A DNA stretch of 64,000 nucleotides from Mycobacteriaceae bacterium. GTDB lineage: Bacteria; Actinomycetota; Actinomycetes; Mycobacteriales; Mycobacteriaceae. This document shows positions 50,583-60,227 of this stretch, in pieces. The DNA lies in the NCBI GenBank assembly GCA_019749805.1, contig JAIEPH010000066.1, forward strand, positions 1 through 64,000, read 5' to 3'. The stretch's first letter is position 1. Every line of letters starts with the position of its first letter. Position numbers and translations under genes: made by a program. Below the pieces are notes generated by a model. It did not search any database. It had not been told where the DNA came from and was given only the letters and a program-made list of their open reading frames with translations.

Positions 50583-51239
50583 TCAGACCGCCTTGAGTTC
50601 GGCGATGACCTCCCCGTAGAGCCGGGCCTTGATCGCCCCGAATACCGCGCCGGCTTTCGGGGCGAGCGCCTCGGCCCGCGCGATCGCGACGTCGAGCACC
50701 TCGCCTTCACCCGCGGTGGCGGCGACGATGCCGGCCGACCGGGCGTCCTCGCCGCCGTAGCGCCGCGCGGTCGTCATCGCTTCGTGAGCGGTCGCGACGG
50801 GGAGTCGCGAGCGGATCAGGGCGTTCATGCCGGGGGTGAACGGAATGCCGAGGTCAACCTCCGGGAGGCAGAAGAACCCCCGGTCGGCCCGCATGACGAT
50901 CTGGTCGTGGGCCAGTGCGAGCATCGCGCCGCCGGCAAACGCGTGGCCCTGTACCGCGGCGACGATCGGTGCCGGAAAGGCCAGGACACGGGCGAACATC
51001 AGGTGAATATCCACCAGGTTCGCTTCGGAGGCGTCCGGGTTGCTCGCCATGAAATCCAGATCCAGCCCATTGGAGTAGAACTTGCCGAGGCCGGTCGTGA
51101 CGACGGCTTTGGCGCCCTCGGCGGCTTCGACCTCGTCGAGCGCGGTGTTGATCGCGGCGAGTCGATCGGGGTGAAAGCGGTTCTCGTCGTCGCCGAGCGT
51201 GAGCACGAAAACCGCACCGTTGCGGTCGAGGCCGGTCAT
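50583..51239 (-). CDS. Enoyl-CoA hydratase/isomerase family protein
   Basis: A 218-residue crotonase with oxyanion-hole segments KFYSNGLDLDFM and HAFAGGAMLALAHD. The usual catalytic glutamates of hydratases are not both evident; PEVDLGIPFTPGM resembles the Delta3,Delta2-enoyl-CoA isomerase pattern. It stands alone, so the pathway is unclear. Confidence 0.82.
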   Translation of the reverse strand: MTGLDRNGAVFVLTLGDDENRFHPDRLAAINTALDEVEAAEGAKAVVTTGLGKFYSNGLDLDFMASNPDASEANLVDIHLMFARVLAFPAPIVAAVQGHAFAGGAMLALAHDQIVMRADRGFFCLPEVDLGIPFTPGMNALIRSRLPVATAHEAMTTARRYGGEDARSAGIVAATAGEGEVLDVAIARAEALAPKAGAVFGAIKARLYGEVIAELKAV

Positions 51240-51313
51240 CTGCCGATTACACCACTCGCGCTTGCTGTCAGAATCGGACGGTGGCCGACCCGACGCCTGG
51301 AAGGAATTAGACG

Positions 51314-52447
51314 ATGCCTGCGCCGCAGTCCCCCCGCGATGAGCCGGGCCTGCCCATCGTGATCGTGCGGTTCGGCAGGGTGGACGAGGTGCTGCGCCCC
51401 GGTGAGGGCCCGGTGTTCATCGGCAGGGAGCTTCCCGCGCAGCTGCGCATCGACGACACGCGCATCTCCCGAACGCACGCGCGGATCGAGTCGACGGGCG
51501 CGCAGTGGGTGGTCGTCGACGAAGCCAGCACCAACGGCGTGTTCCTCAACGGCGAACGGGTCTCCAACGTGCCCGTGACGGACGGCATGACGTTGCACCT
51601 GGGTCACCCCGAGGGCATCGCCGTGCGGTTCTCGTTCATCGACCCCGACGCGGGCACGATGATGGCCACCGGCGTCATGCCGGCACGCACCACTGACGAC
51701 ACCATCGCGCAGCCGGAGCAGGCCGCCGCCCGGCCGCCCTCCGGAGCGCAGGACGGCCCTGACATCGCCCGGGCCGGTGCGGCGGTGACCGCGCGGCTCG
51801 AAGAGCTCGGCTACTCGGCACGGCGCCTCAGCGACGAGAGCGGCGTCAGTGTGGACGAGCTGGAAGATTTCGAGCGCGGGCGCACCTGGCCTCCCCAGGG
51901 CACCCGCGACAAGATCGAACGGGCCCTGCGCTGGCCGTCGGGAACGATTCCCCTCGTGGCCCGCGGGGGTGAGATCCCCGACGACGACGACACCGGAACG
52001 CTGTCGGACTCCGTGCAGCTGGAGGTGATGCTCGACTACGCCAAGATCGCCCTCGACGGGATGGCCGCGCGGATCGCGGCCCTGCCGCCGGTCGACGACC
52101 CGGACTTCGGCGTGCAGGTCGCTGAGCTGCTGGCGCAGCTGCGCCGGCTGCACGCCACTACCGCCAACGCCGCGCGCAGCGCGCCGGCCCTCGAGATCCT
52201 GCTGGCGCTGTCCGACGTGCGCCGGACCTACAGCGAACTGATGTGCCACGCCGCGACCGCCCGCGGCGCCACGCTGGGTCAGCGCCTGTACGCCGCGCGG
52301 CACCGAGCCCTGCTCAGCGTGGAGGAAACCGCAGCCGCCTGCGCCGTCGACGTCGATGCCGTGAACGCGGTCGAAGCCGAGCGGGAGGTATCGGCCGAGG
52401 TATCCGCGGCGCTGGAAAGTGTCCTCGCCCGCATCACCGACCGCTGA
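51314..52447 (+). CDS. FHA-domain protein with XRE-like helix-turn-helix
   Basis: A 377-residue protein. Residues 15-110 form an FHA domain with the phosphothreonine-binding pattern GRELPAQLRIDD, ISRTHARIE and STNGVFLNG. Residues 155-215 look like an XRE-type HTH (SARRLSDESGVSVDELEDFERG). The C-terminal part is helical with a second HTH-like region near residue 325. It lies 127 bases upstream of a Ser/Thr kinase, so it is probably phosphorylated by or bound to that kinase, in analogy to EmbR-PknH. Confidence 0.82.
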   Translation: MPAPQSPRDEPGLPIVIVRFGRVDEVLRPGEGPVFIGRELPAQLRIDDTRISRTHARIESTGAQWVVVDEASTNGVFLNGERVSNVPVTDGMTLHLGHPEGIAVRFSFIDPDAGTMMATGVMPARTTDDTIAQPEQAAARPPSGAQDGPDIARAGAAVTARLEELGYSARRLSDESGVSVDELEDFERGRTWPPQGTRDKIERALRWPSGTIPLVARGGEIPDDDDTGTLSDSVQLEVMLDYAKIALDGMAARIAALPPVDDPDFGVQVAELLAQLRRLHATTANAARSAPALEILLALSDVRRTYSELMCHAATARGATLGQRLYAARHRALLSVEETAAACAVDVDAVNAVEAEREVSAEVSAALESVLARITDR

Positions 52448-52574
52448 GCGGACGGACCCAGATGCCACTGCATCCCCACCGGGTGCGAAGACGCCACCCG
52501 CGCCGGTACGTGATACTGCTGGGCATGAATGCGGCGGGGTGCATCCATATAGATGAGCATCGAGGGGCCCGCCA

Positions 52575-54320
52575 GTGCTGACCAACGGCTCGATGGTGGG
52601 CGGCTACCGCATCGAGCGGGAACTGGGCGCCGGCGGAATGGGCTCGGTCTATCTGGCCGCACATCCCACCCTGCCCCGCCGCGACGCACTCAAGGTGCTC
52701 TCCCGCGAACTCTCGCGTGACCCCGACTTCCGGACGCGCTTCACGCGCGAAGCCGACGTGGCCGCGTCACTGGATCACCCACAGATCGTTTCGGTTTACG
52801 ACCGGGGCCAGACCGACGACGGACAGCTGTGGATCGCGATGCAGTTCGTCGACGGTACCGACGCCGACGCCGCACTGCGTGATGGCAAGATGACCCCGCC
52901 TCGTGCTGTGCACATCGTCTCCGAGGTCGCCAAGGCACTGGATTTCGCGCACAGCCGCAACGTCGTGCACCGCGACATCAAGCCGGCCAACTTTCTGCTG
53001 TCGGGACCTGCCGACGCCAACGAGCGGGTGCTGCTCGGCGATTTCGGCATCGCCCGCGCGCTGGACGACGTCGGGTTGACCGCCACCGGGTCCGTCATGG
53101 CCACCATCGCCTACGCCGCCCCAGAGGTGTTGTCGGGCATGCAGTTCGACGGCCGCGCCGACATCTACTCACTTGGCTGCACCCTGTATCGGCTGCTGAC
53201 CGGCAAGACACCGTATTCCGGAGCCAACGGGCCTGCGGCCACGATGATGGCCCACTTGCAACAACCGCCACCGCGGGTCACCGACGTGGTGCCCTCGCTG
53301 CCGCCGGCGCTCGACCAGGTGATCGCCGTCGCGATGGCCAAGGATCCGAGGCAGCGGTTCGGTTCGACCAGCGCGTTGGCGGCCGCCGCCGGTGCGGCGC
53401 TGTATGACCTACGCGCACAACAGAACCCGACGTTGCTGGCGCCGGTATCCGGCGCGGAGGTCAGCTCGTACCCGCGCGCGGACTCCGGCACACCCTGGAT
53501 GCCCGGCGGCCCGCCACCTGGTCAGTCGGGGCCGGGCTTTGGGCCGTCCACCCCGGTGCCTGTCGCACCGCGGCGCCGTCGACGCGCGGCGGTCATCGGC
53601 GCGGCAGTCGCGGTGGCGATGCTGGTCGCTGCCACCGTGACGGTGGTGGCGTGGCCGTCCGACGAAGCGACGTCACCCACTTCGCAGGATGGATCGACAT
53701 CAGGGGTCCCGACCACCGTGGCCGGACCACCGGCCACCGACGTACCCGTTTCGGGCCTACGCTCGATCCTGTTGACTGGCAACGAGATTCCCGGTAACAC
53801 CGGCGAGACCGCGGTGGTCCTCGAATCGGACGGCACCGAACTCCTCAACGACTCGGCAACCATCGACAATCAGCAGTGCCTTGGGGCATGGGCACCGGCA
53901 CAACAGCCGGTTTACAGCCAGACGCGCATCGCCGGGGTCGCGGTGCAGACGTTACGTGCGCTGTACCGAAAGGTCACCCAGGAAAGCGTCATTCAGGCGG
54001 TGGTGTCGTTCCCCGATCCGAGCGGCGCCGGCATCTCGCTGCAGCTGCAGCGTCAGGACTGGGAGGCCTGCGCGGGCAAGACGGTCACCATCACCCCGGC
54101 GGGCGAGCCGCCGCTGCAGTGGACGTTCGGGCAACCCACCAACAACGCCGGCGCATTCGTGTTGGACGCGACCTCTAGTGCCGGCGACGCGGTCTGCCAG
54201 CACGGCATCTCAACCCGCGGCAACGTGCTGATCGACATCCGTCAATGCCGACCGCCGGGCACCGGCGACGTCGGGGCCTTGATCACCGCCACCGCCAACA
54301 AGGTGCCTCGGCAGCAGTGA
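52575..54320 (+). CDS. PknH-like transmembrane Ser/Thr protein kinase
   Basis: A 581-residue kinase starting at GTG 52575. The kinase domain (residues 10-275) has GAGGMGSVY, the invariant Lys in DALKVL, HRDIKPANFLL and DFG. A Pro-rich juxtamembrane stretch is followed by one membrane helix (about 337-360). The extracellular domain has four cysteines (QQCLG, EACAG, AVCQH, RQCRP), the pattern of the PknH sensor domain with two disulfides. It probably senses an envelope ligand and signals to the FHA protein upstream. Confidence 0.9.
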   Translation: MLTNGSMVGGYRIERELGAGGMGSVYLAAHPTLPRRDALKVLSRELSRDPDFRTRFTREADVAASLDHPQIVSVYDRGQTDDGQLWIAMQFVDGTDADAALRDGKMTPPRAVHIVSEVAKALDFAHSRNVVHRDIKPANFLLSGPADANERVLLGDFGIARALDDVGLTATGSVMATIAYAAPEVLSGMQFDGRADIYSLGCTLYRLLTGKTPYSGANGPAATMMAHLQQPPPRVTDVVPSLPPALDQVIAVAMAKDPRQRFGSTSALAAAAGAALYDLRAQQNPTLLAPVSGAEVSSYPRADSGTPWMPGGPPPGQSGPGFGPSTPVPVAPRRRRRAAVIGAAVAVAMLVAATVTVVAWPSDEATSPTSQDGSTSGVPTTVAGPPATDVPVSGLRSILLTGNEIPGNTGETAVVLESDGTELLNDSATIDNQQCLGAWAPAQQPVYSQTRIAGVAVQTLRALYRKVTQESVIQAVVSFPDPSGAGISLQLQRQDWEACAGKTVTITPAGEPPLQWTFGQPTNNAGAFVLDATSSAGDAVCQHGISTRGNVLIDIRQCRPPGTGDVGALITATANKVPRQQ

Positions 54321-54368
54321 CCACTGAAGCCCATCGAAAACTGTTGTCAGCTAGGAGGTCTGCCGTCA

Positions 54369-54839
54369 ATGTCGTCACATAGAGTATCCGCGGTCATCGG
54401 AGCGATGCTTGTCACGGTTTCGGTGGGCGCAGCGTGCTCACGCGGCGGAACTCCCGTCGCCCAGGAGAGCACCGCCGAGTCGACGCAGACCTCGGTGGCG
54501 GCGACCACCACGACCACCGCACCGTCCGACGACGACCAGGTGCGTGAGACGGTGATGGCCTTTCAACAGGCGTACAACACGCAGAACTGGGACGCCTATC
54601 TGGAGCTGATGTGCCCGTCGTGGCGGGCCCAGTACACCGGCCCGGTCATGGACATGACGAAGAAAACCCGTATCGATCAAGGTTTGACGACGATGACCGT
54701 GAACAGTGTGCAGATCCTCGGGGACGAAGCGACGGCGAACGTCGATGCCCAGAACGAACTGCTGGGGCGCAAGACCCTGGACTTGAAGCTGGTCCGCGAG
54801 GACGGATGGCGCGTCTGCATGCCCAGTGGGGTGCGGTAG
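54369..54839 (+). CDS. Probable lipoprotein with NTF2-like domain
   Basis: A 156-residue protein with a signal peptide ending GAACSRGG, an imperfect lipobox. A Ser/Thr-rich linker leads to a C-terminal domain resembling NTF2-like folds (DDDQVRETVMAFQQAYNTQNWDAYLELMCP). An AGGAGG lies before the ATG. It follows the kinase by 48 bases and precedes another lipoprotein by overlap, so the three likely form an operon. Confidence 0.72.
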   Translation: MSSHRVSAVIGAMLVTVSVGAACSRGGTPVAQESTAESTQTSVAATTTTTAPSDDDQVRETVMAFQQAYNTQNWDAYLELMCPSWRAQYTGPVMDMTKKTRIDQGLTTMTVNSVQILGDEATANVDAQNELLGRKTLDLKLVREDGWRVCMPSGVR

Positions 54840-56050
54840 TGCGAATCGCGTTGGCGGCGTTGACGATCACGCTGCTGCTGGCCGCGTGTGGTAGCACCGT
54901 CGACGGCACAGCGGTGCAGGGGACGGCACCAACGGTCGATCCGTCGGCGCTCGACCCCGGCTCCTACCCGACGACGCCGCGGCCGCCGCTGGGACGGGCA
55001 GGCACCGATGAGGCGGGACAGCTTGTCGAGGGCAGGCGGATGGCCGGCTTCGTGGTCGGGCCGTGGCAGGTCGACCCCGCGCTGACCCAGATCGGGGCGT
55101 CACCCGCAAAGGTCCTGCAGCGCCGCAATGAGGTCGTGCAGGTGGTCTGGCCGGCCATGCTGGCCCGGTTCCCCTCGCTGCCGCTGGTCGCCGGTTTCGT
55201 CAGTGAACGGACGTCAGCCAACCCGGGCGACGCGACGCTGCTGCGCAATGCGGTCCTGCAGTATCCGTTTCCGCAGACCGCAACGGAGGCGGCCGAGGGC
55301 TTGGCCTCAGGGGCGTTGAACATCGTCGACGGTGGCGCCAGCGCGGCCATGACGGAACCGATCCGGGCGGTGCCGATTCCGGGTCACCCCGAGGCGACCG
55401 GCGCGCTGATGAAACGTCTCGAGGGCACCGCCGGCGTGGACGAGCTGACTGTCGTCAGTTCCCGTGGGCCGTACGTACTGATCCAGGTGGTCCAGTTCGC
55501 CACGCCGGAACGGGCCGCCGAACTGGCGGGCCGCGTCCTCGATCTGCAGGGCCCGCTGATCGACACGTTCGTGCGCACCGAGCCGGCGCCGCTGACGGCG
55601 CTGCCGCGAGACCCGTCGGGTCTGCTGGCCCGCACCGTACCGATCAAACCCGGGCAGGGTGACACGATGTCGGACGCCGACTACGACCCGGCAGCGGCAT
55701 TGCAGTTGGAGGACAACCCGATTCAGGCGCGCACGGCGATGCAGGACGCCGCGGTCGACACCGTGGCGGTCAGCCAGACGACGCTCTATCAGGCCCGTGA
55801 CGGCGCGGCTGCGCAACAGCTTGCGCAGCAGCTCGGCGACGACGTCGTAGAGCTCCAGGCGGGCCAGGCCGCCGCCCAGGTGCCGGGCCTCGCGGGCAGC
55901 CGGTGCGTGCGCACGGAAGACGCGGATTTACTGATAGCGCGCCACTGGTGCGTCGGCACCAGGGACCGGTACACGTTCAAAGCGGTTGCCCGCGATCTGA
56001 ACAACGCCCATCAGCAGATCGCGGCCCAGTACCTGATGCTGGGCGGATAG
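54839..56050 (+). CDS. Mycobacterial lipoprotein of the DUF7373 type
   Basis: A 403-residue protein from GTG 54839, overlapping the previous stop by one base (TAGTG). The N terminus has a clear lipobox (LLLAACGS). The mature part has two similar halves and a C-terminal cysteine pair (GSRCVRTEDADLLIARHWC). Function unknown; the family is mycobacterial and envelope-associated. Confidence 0.78.
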   Translation: MRIALAALTITLLLAACGSTVDGTAVQGTAPTVDPSALDPGSYPTTPRPPLGRAGTDEAGQLVEGRRMAGFVVGPWQVDPALTQIGASPAKVLQRRNEVVQVVWPAMLARFPSLPLVAGFVSERTSANPGDATLLRNAVLQYPFPQTATEAAEGLASGALNIVDGGASAAMTEPIRAVPIPGHPEATGALMKRLEGTAGVDELTVVSSRGPYVLIQVVQFATPERAAELAGRVLDLQGPLIDTFVRTEPAPLTALPRDPSGLLARTVPIKPGQGDTMSDADYDPAAALQLEDNPIQARTAMQDAAVDTVAVSQTTLYQARDGAAAQQLAQQLGDDVVELQAGQAAAQVPGLAGSRCVRTEDADLLIARHWCVGTRDRYTFKAVARDLNNAHQQIAAQYLMLGG

Positions 56051-56057
56051 CCAGCAC

Positions 56058-56840
56058 TCAGTTCGGGATCTTCTCCAGGATCCGGTTGGCGATCGTCACG
56101 TTCTGCTCGGCCAGGTTGCTGCCCATGATCTGCACATCGACCAGCACGTTGTTCTTCGCCGCGATGGCACGGGTGACGGTGACCGGCGAATTGTCGTTGA
56201 CGTTGCGCAACGACGTGACGCCGCCGCCGGCGTCGACCGGCTCGCCCAGCGTGAACGCCGCCTGCTGGCCCTGCGCAATCATCTTCCACACGAACTGCGT
56301 GTTCGCGCAGCGGCGCCACTGCTCGACGTAGTTGGCCAAGGCGCGCTGCGCGGCCACCGCGCTGTCGAAGGTGACCACCGACTCGCCGAGCATGAGCGAA
56401 GGGGTCGGCGACTGGACTTGGCTGGCGCCGTGGAACTTCCGGTAGCCGGTGCCTTCGTAGGCGGGCGGCGCGCCGCCGCTGAAGGAGCTGGCGCAGTTCT
56501 CCGGTTCGTACACCTGCTGGCTGGGATCCGGTACAGCCACACCCGTGGAATTCGGCCCCTCGATCAACTGCGGGTTGTCCATGATGGTCTTGAGCTCATC
56601 GAGGCTCGGTAGCAACTCCGGAAGCTTGGCGGCGGCGACGGGCGCCGGCGTCGGCGGTGGCGGCGGGCTGCTCGACGTCGACGTGGCCGACGCCTCGGCA
56701 GTGGACTCCTCGGTGGGGGCCGTTGACTCGCCGCCGCAGGCCGTCCCGACTGCGAGGACAGCTGCCGACGACAACGCGAGCGCGACTCGCGTCCGTCCGC
56801 GCAAACTCCCCGAATTCGCCCACCGCTGGTGCTGACGCAT
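56058..56840 (-). CDS. PknH-type sensor-domain lipoprotein
   Basis: A 260-residue protein from ATG 56840. It has a signal peptide with lipobox VGTACGG, a Ser/Thr/Pro-rich linker and then a PknH-like extracellular domain (LPSLDELKTIMDN, ENCASSF, ANYVEQWRRCANT). It is related to the outer part of the kinase at 52575 but has no kinase or membrane helix. It may share or compete for the same ligand. It converges with the lipoprotein gene ending at 56050. Confidence 0.82.
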   Translation of the reverse strand: MRQHQRWANSGSLRGRTRVALALSSAAVLAVGTACGGESTAPTEESTAEASATSTSSSPPPPPTPAPVAAAKLPELLPSLDELKTIMDNPQLIEGPNSTGVAVPDPSQQVYEPENCASSFSGGAPPAYEGTGYRKFHGASQVQSPTPSLMLGESVVTFDSAVAAQRALANYVEQWRRCANTQFVWKMIAQGQQAAFTLGEPVDAGGGVTSLRNVNDNSPVTVTRAIAAKNNVLVDVQIMGSNLAEQNVTIANRILEKIPN

Positions 56841-56949
56841 CAAGTCACCCTTCCTGTTCCATGACCGGTCTTCCAGCATCGCACGGCGAAGGACGTGGTC
56901 CGGACACCAATTTCGCAGCCGCGGTGGCGCGTCCTGCCAGAATCAGGAG

Positions 56950-58323
56950 GTGACCCAAACGATCAACGGTCGGATCTCGAATTGGTACCCGCAACTTCCG
57001 GCCGTGCGGGCCGCGCTGCCGGGAAATCGCGACGCCGATGTGTGCATCGTCGGTGCCGGCTACACCGGGCTGTGGACGGCGTACTACCTGAAGCGGGCCG
57101 ATCCGTCGCTGCGCATCGTGGTGCTCGAGGCGCGGTTCGCCGGGTTCGGCGCGTCGGGCCGCAACGGCGGTTGGTTGTCCGGCCTGGTGCCCGGTGACCG
57201 AAACCGGATGGCGAAGCTCTACGGACGCGAGCGTGTGCTGGCCTGGCAGCGGGCCCTCAACGAGTCGGTCGACGAAGTCATCGACGTTTCGGGCCGCGAG
57301 GGTATCGAAGCCGGCATCGTCAAGGGCGGAACGCTGCACGTCGCGCGCAACCGCGCACAGGCGTCGAGGTTGGCGGCCGACGTATCCGAGGAACTCGGCT
57401 GGGAGGTCGACGGCATCACCGCGTTGACGAGAGATGAGTCGGCACAGCGCATTCAGATCGACGGCGTCGTGTCGGCCTACCACAACCCGCACTGCGCGCG
57501 GGTGCAGCCGGCCCAGCTGGTGCGGGGACTTGCCGACACCGTCGAGCGGCTCGGGGTCGATCTCTACGAGCGGTCGCCGGTCAACGAGCTGCGCGCGGGA
57601 CGGGTGGGGACCGTGCTGGGTGAGGTGAGCGCACCCGTCGTGCTGCGCGCGACCGAAGGCTTCACCGCGTCGCTGCCAGGGCTGAAGCGACGCTGGTTAC
57701 CGATGAACAGTTCGATGATCGCGACCGAGCCGCTCCCGCAGGCTATTTGGGAGACCATCGGCTGGGAGGGCCGCGAGACGCTCGGCGACACCGCGCACGG
57801 CTTCTTCTACGCACAGCGCACCGTGGACGACCGCATCGCCATCGGTGGCCGCAGCGTGCCGTATCGCTTCGGTTCGCGCACCGACATCGACGGAAAAGTG
57901 CCCGAGCGCACCATCGACCATCTCACGGCGGTACTGCATTCGGCGCTACCGCAGACCCGCGGTGTCCCCGTCGCGCACGCCTGGTGCGGCGTGCTTGCCG
58001 TGCCGCGGGACTGGGAGGCATCCGTAACATTCGACAAGGCAACGGGATTGGGCGCGGCTGGGGGCTACGTCGGCCACGGCGTCACCGCCACCAACCTGGC
58101 CGGACGCACCCTGGCCGACCTGGTGCTCGGACGGCAGACGGCACTCACCGACCTGCCGTGGGTCGGGCACCGATCGCGTGACTGGGAACCCGAACCGCTG
58201 CGATGGCTGGGAGTTCGCGGGATGTACACGGCGTACAAGGCCGCCGACTGGCACGAGTCGCGCGGGCGAAAGACGACGTCACCGATCGCCGTCGTGGCCG
58301 ACAAGATCGCCGGCAGGCCCTAG
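56950..58323 (+). CDS. FAD-dependent amine/amino-acid oxidase (DAO family)
   Basis: A 457-residue flavoprotein of the DAO/PuuB group. It has an FAD loop DVCIVGAGYTGLWTAYYL and a second motif FAGFGASGRNGGW typical of gamma-glutamylputrescine-oxidase-like enzymes. It oxidises an amine or imino acid, substrate unknown. Starts at GTG 56950 with AGGAGG immediately upstream. Its end overlaps the convergent SRPBCC gene by 4 bases. Confidence 0.82.
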   Translation: MTQTINGRISNWYPQLPAVRAALPGNRDADVCIVGAGYTGLWTAYYLKRADPSLRIVVLEARFAGFGASGRNGGWLSGLVPGDRNRMAKLYGRERVLAWQRALNESVDEVIDVSGREGIEAGIVKGGTLHVARNRAQASRLAADVSEELGWEVDGITALTRDESAQRIQIDGVVSAYHNPHCARVQPAQLVRGLADTVERLGVDLYERSPVNELRAGRVGTVLGEVSAPVVLRATEGFTASLPGLKRRWLPMNSSMIATEPLPQAIWETIGWEGRETLGDTAHGFFYAQRTVDDRIAIGGRSVPYRFGSRTDIDGKVPERTIDHLTAVLHSALPQTRGVPVAHAWCGVLAVPRDWEASVTFDKATGLGAAGGYVGHGVTATNLAGRTLADLVLGRQTALTDLPWVGHRSRDWEPEPLRWLGVRGMYTAYKAADWHESRGRKTTSPIAVVADKIAGRP

Positions 58324-58790
58324 TAGCGTTCGGCGCGCTCCTTCAGCCGCTGCAGGGTCAACTTGATGTGCTTGGCGTTGGCCGTGTCGCGGTCACGTAC
58401 ACCTGTCGCGATGCCCGCCGGGGTGCGAAACCAACCGGGCCGCTTGTCCCAGGTGCGCTCGGTGACGGTGCAGCCGCGGTCGGTCGCGGTGATGTCATAG
58501 CGCCAGTGCGCGACGGGGATGACAAGACTCTTCACGTCGAACGCGAACGCGCGCCCCGGCTCAGCGTCGGTCACGGTGCAGGTCGTCGTCCACTTCTTGC
58601 CGCCGTGCTGGTTACGGCCCTTGAAGACGGCCCCCGGTGCGACGCGGTCGCCCCTGTGCCAAACCATCTCGGTGGCCTCCTCAGCCAGTGTCGACAGCGT
58701 GGGGAGGTCGGTGATCAGCGCGTATACCGTCGTCGGCTCGGCCGCGATGTCTGTCGAGGCCTCAGCGGAGGCGGGACCGTGTGCACTCAT
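58320..58790 (-). CDS. SRPBCC-fold protein
   Basis: A 156-residue START/Bet v1-like protein: an N-terminal strand-helix (DIAAEPTTVYALITDLPTLSTLAEEATEMVWH) and a C-terminal long helix (NAKHIKLTLQRLKERAERY). Likely binds a hydrophobic ligand in a cavity. No catalytic motif is evident. Confidence 0.75.
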   Translation of the reverse strand: MSAHGPASAEASTDIAAEPTTVYALITDLPTLSTLAEEATEMVWHRGDRVAPGAVFKGRNQHGGKKWTTTCTVTDAEPGRAFAFDVKSLVIPVAHWRYDITATDRGCTVTERTWDKRPGWFRTPAGIATGVRDRDTANAKHIKLTLQRLKERAERY

Positions 58791-58849
58791 CTCGCGATCG
58801 TAGCCAGCGGTACCGGAATCCTGAGCGGTACTGCCACGTTGATCCTGTC

Positions 58850-59224
58850 ATGAGCGATCGCCCCGTACTCCAGCCAACAGCCACCCACCCGATCACCGTC
58901 GAACCGACCGGCAAGCACGTCACCGTTCGCATCAACGGCGAGGTCGTCGCCGACACCGACAATGCGCTGACCCTGCAGGAGTCGACGTACCCCGCCGTGC
59001 AGTACATCCCGAAGGCCGACGTCGTGCAGTCCGCGCTGCGCGACAGCGTCACGGAGACGTACTGCCCGTTCAAGGGCGTGGCGAGCTATCACCACGTCGT
59101 CACGGGATCCGGCGACACCGTCGAGGACGCGATCTGGACCTACCTCGAGCCGTACCCCGCGGTGGCCGCGATCGCCGGTCATCTGGCGTTCTACCCGGAC
59201 AAGGCTGTCGTCACTGTCACCTAG
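58850..59224 (+). CDS. DUF427 family protein
   Basis: A 124-residue protein with the DUF427 pattern: GKHVTVRINGEVVADT, YPAVQYIPKADV, TETYCPFKGVASYHHV and AAIAGHLAFYPDKAVV. Widespread in actinobacteria, function unknown. ATG 58850 is preferred over an upstream in-frame start inside the divergent gene's leader. Confidence 0.82.
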   Translation: MSDRPVLQPTATHPITVEPTGKHVTVRINGEVVADTDNALTLQESTYPAVQYIPKADVVQSALRDSVTETYCPFKGVASYHHVVTGSGDTVEDAIWTYLEPYPAVAAIAGHLAFYPDKAVVTVT

Positions 59225-59233
59225 TCTGAGGCG

Positions 59234-60148
59234 GTGCGAAGCGTCGAGTGCAGTGTCGTTTTCGCGGGTCCGGCCAGCCCGGGATTGACCCTGTCTCCGC
59301 TGCGCCGCGGCCGCGCCGATCCGTGCTATCACGACGCCCGGGACGGTGCGATCTGGCGCACCAGCCTCATGCCCAGCGGACCGGTCACCGCGCGTCTCAC
59401 CAAATCGGGCCGCGACACCGTTGACTGCGAGGCATGGGGCGGCGGCGCACGGGAATTCGCCGAATCACTACCTGCCCAACTCGGACGCGACGACGACTCG
59501 TCGGGCTTCCAACCGGTCGAGCCGACCATCGCCGCCGCGCATCGGCGTGTTCCGCATCTGCGGCTGGGCCGCACCGGCCGCGTACTGGAAGCGCTCATCC
59601 CGGCGGTGCTCGAACAACGGGTCTACGGCAAGGACGCCCGCGCGGCGTGGCGAAAACTCGTCACGAAATACGGCGCACCCGCGCCCGGGCCGGCCCCCGC
59701 ACACATGCGGGTGTCACCACCGGGTGAGGTGTGGCGGCGCATCCCCTCCTGGGAGTTTCACCTCGCCAACGTCGACCCCGGCCGCGCCCGCACGATCGTC
59801 GGCTGCGCGCAGCGGGCCGACTCGCTGGAACGCCTGGCCGCCCGCCCGACGGAGCAGGCCCGTATCGCGCTCATGTCGCTACCCGGCGTCGGCGAATGGA
59901 CCGCGGCCGAAACGGCGCAGCGCGCCTTCGGCGATGCCGACGCGTTGTCGGTCGGCGACTACCACCTGGCCAAGATGGTCGGCTGGAGTCTGCTCGGCCA
60001 TCCCATCGACGACCCCGCGATGGTCGAAATGCTCGAGCCGCTGCGCCCACACCGCCACCGTGCGGTTCGCCTGCTGGAAGTCAGTGGTCTGGCGTCCAAT
60101 CCCCGGTTCGGTCCGAGGATGCCGATTCCAAACCTTGCCGATATGTGA
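59234..60148 (+). CDS. AlkA-like DNA glycosylase (HhH-GPD)
   Basis: A 304-residue base-excision enzyme. The helix-hairpin-helix is LMSLPGVGEWTAAETA. The catalytic aspartate lies in ALSVGDYHLAKMVG. The N-terminal domain resembles the AlkA-N fold but is shorter. It should remove alkylated purines such as 3-methyladenine. Starts at GTG 59234, 9 bases after the DUF427 stop. Confidence 0.83.
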   Translation: MRSVECSVVFAGPASPGLTLSPLRRGRADPCYHDARDGAIWRTSLMPSGPVTARLTKSGRDTVDCEAWGGGAREFAESLPAQLGRDDDSSGFQPVEPTIAAAHRRVPHLRLGRTGRVLEALIPAVLEQRVYGKDARAAWRKLVTKYGAPAPGPAPAHMRVSPPGEVWRRIPSWEFHLANVDPGRARTIVGCAQRADSLERLAARPTEQARIALMSLPGVGEWTAAETAQRAFGDADALSVGDYHLAKMVGWSLLGHPIDDPAMVEMLEPLRPHRHRAVRLLEVSGLASNPRFGPRMPIPNLADM

Positions 60149-60227
60149 CGTGTCTTTCATGCCCGGTTTTGTCCGGTAGCCGGCGGGTACACGTCGCGAG
60201 ACGGTCAATCATGCGAAGGAGCTACTG

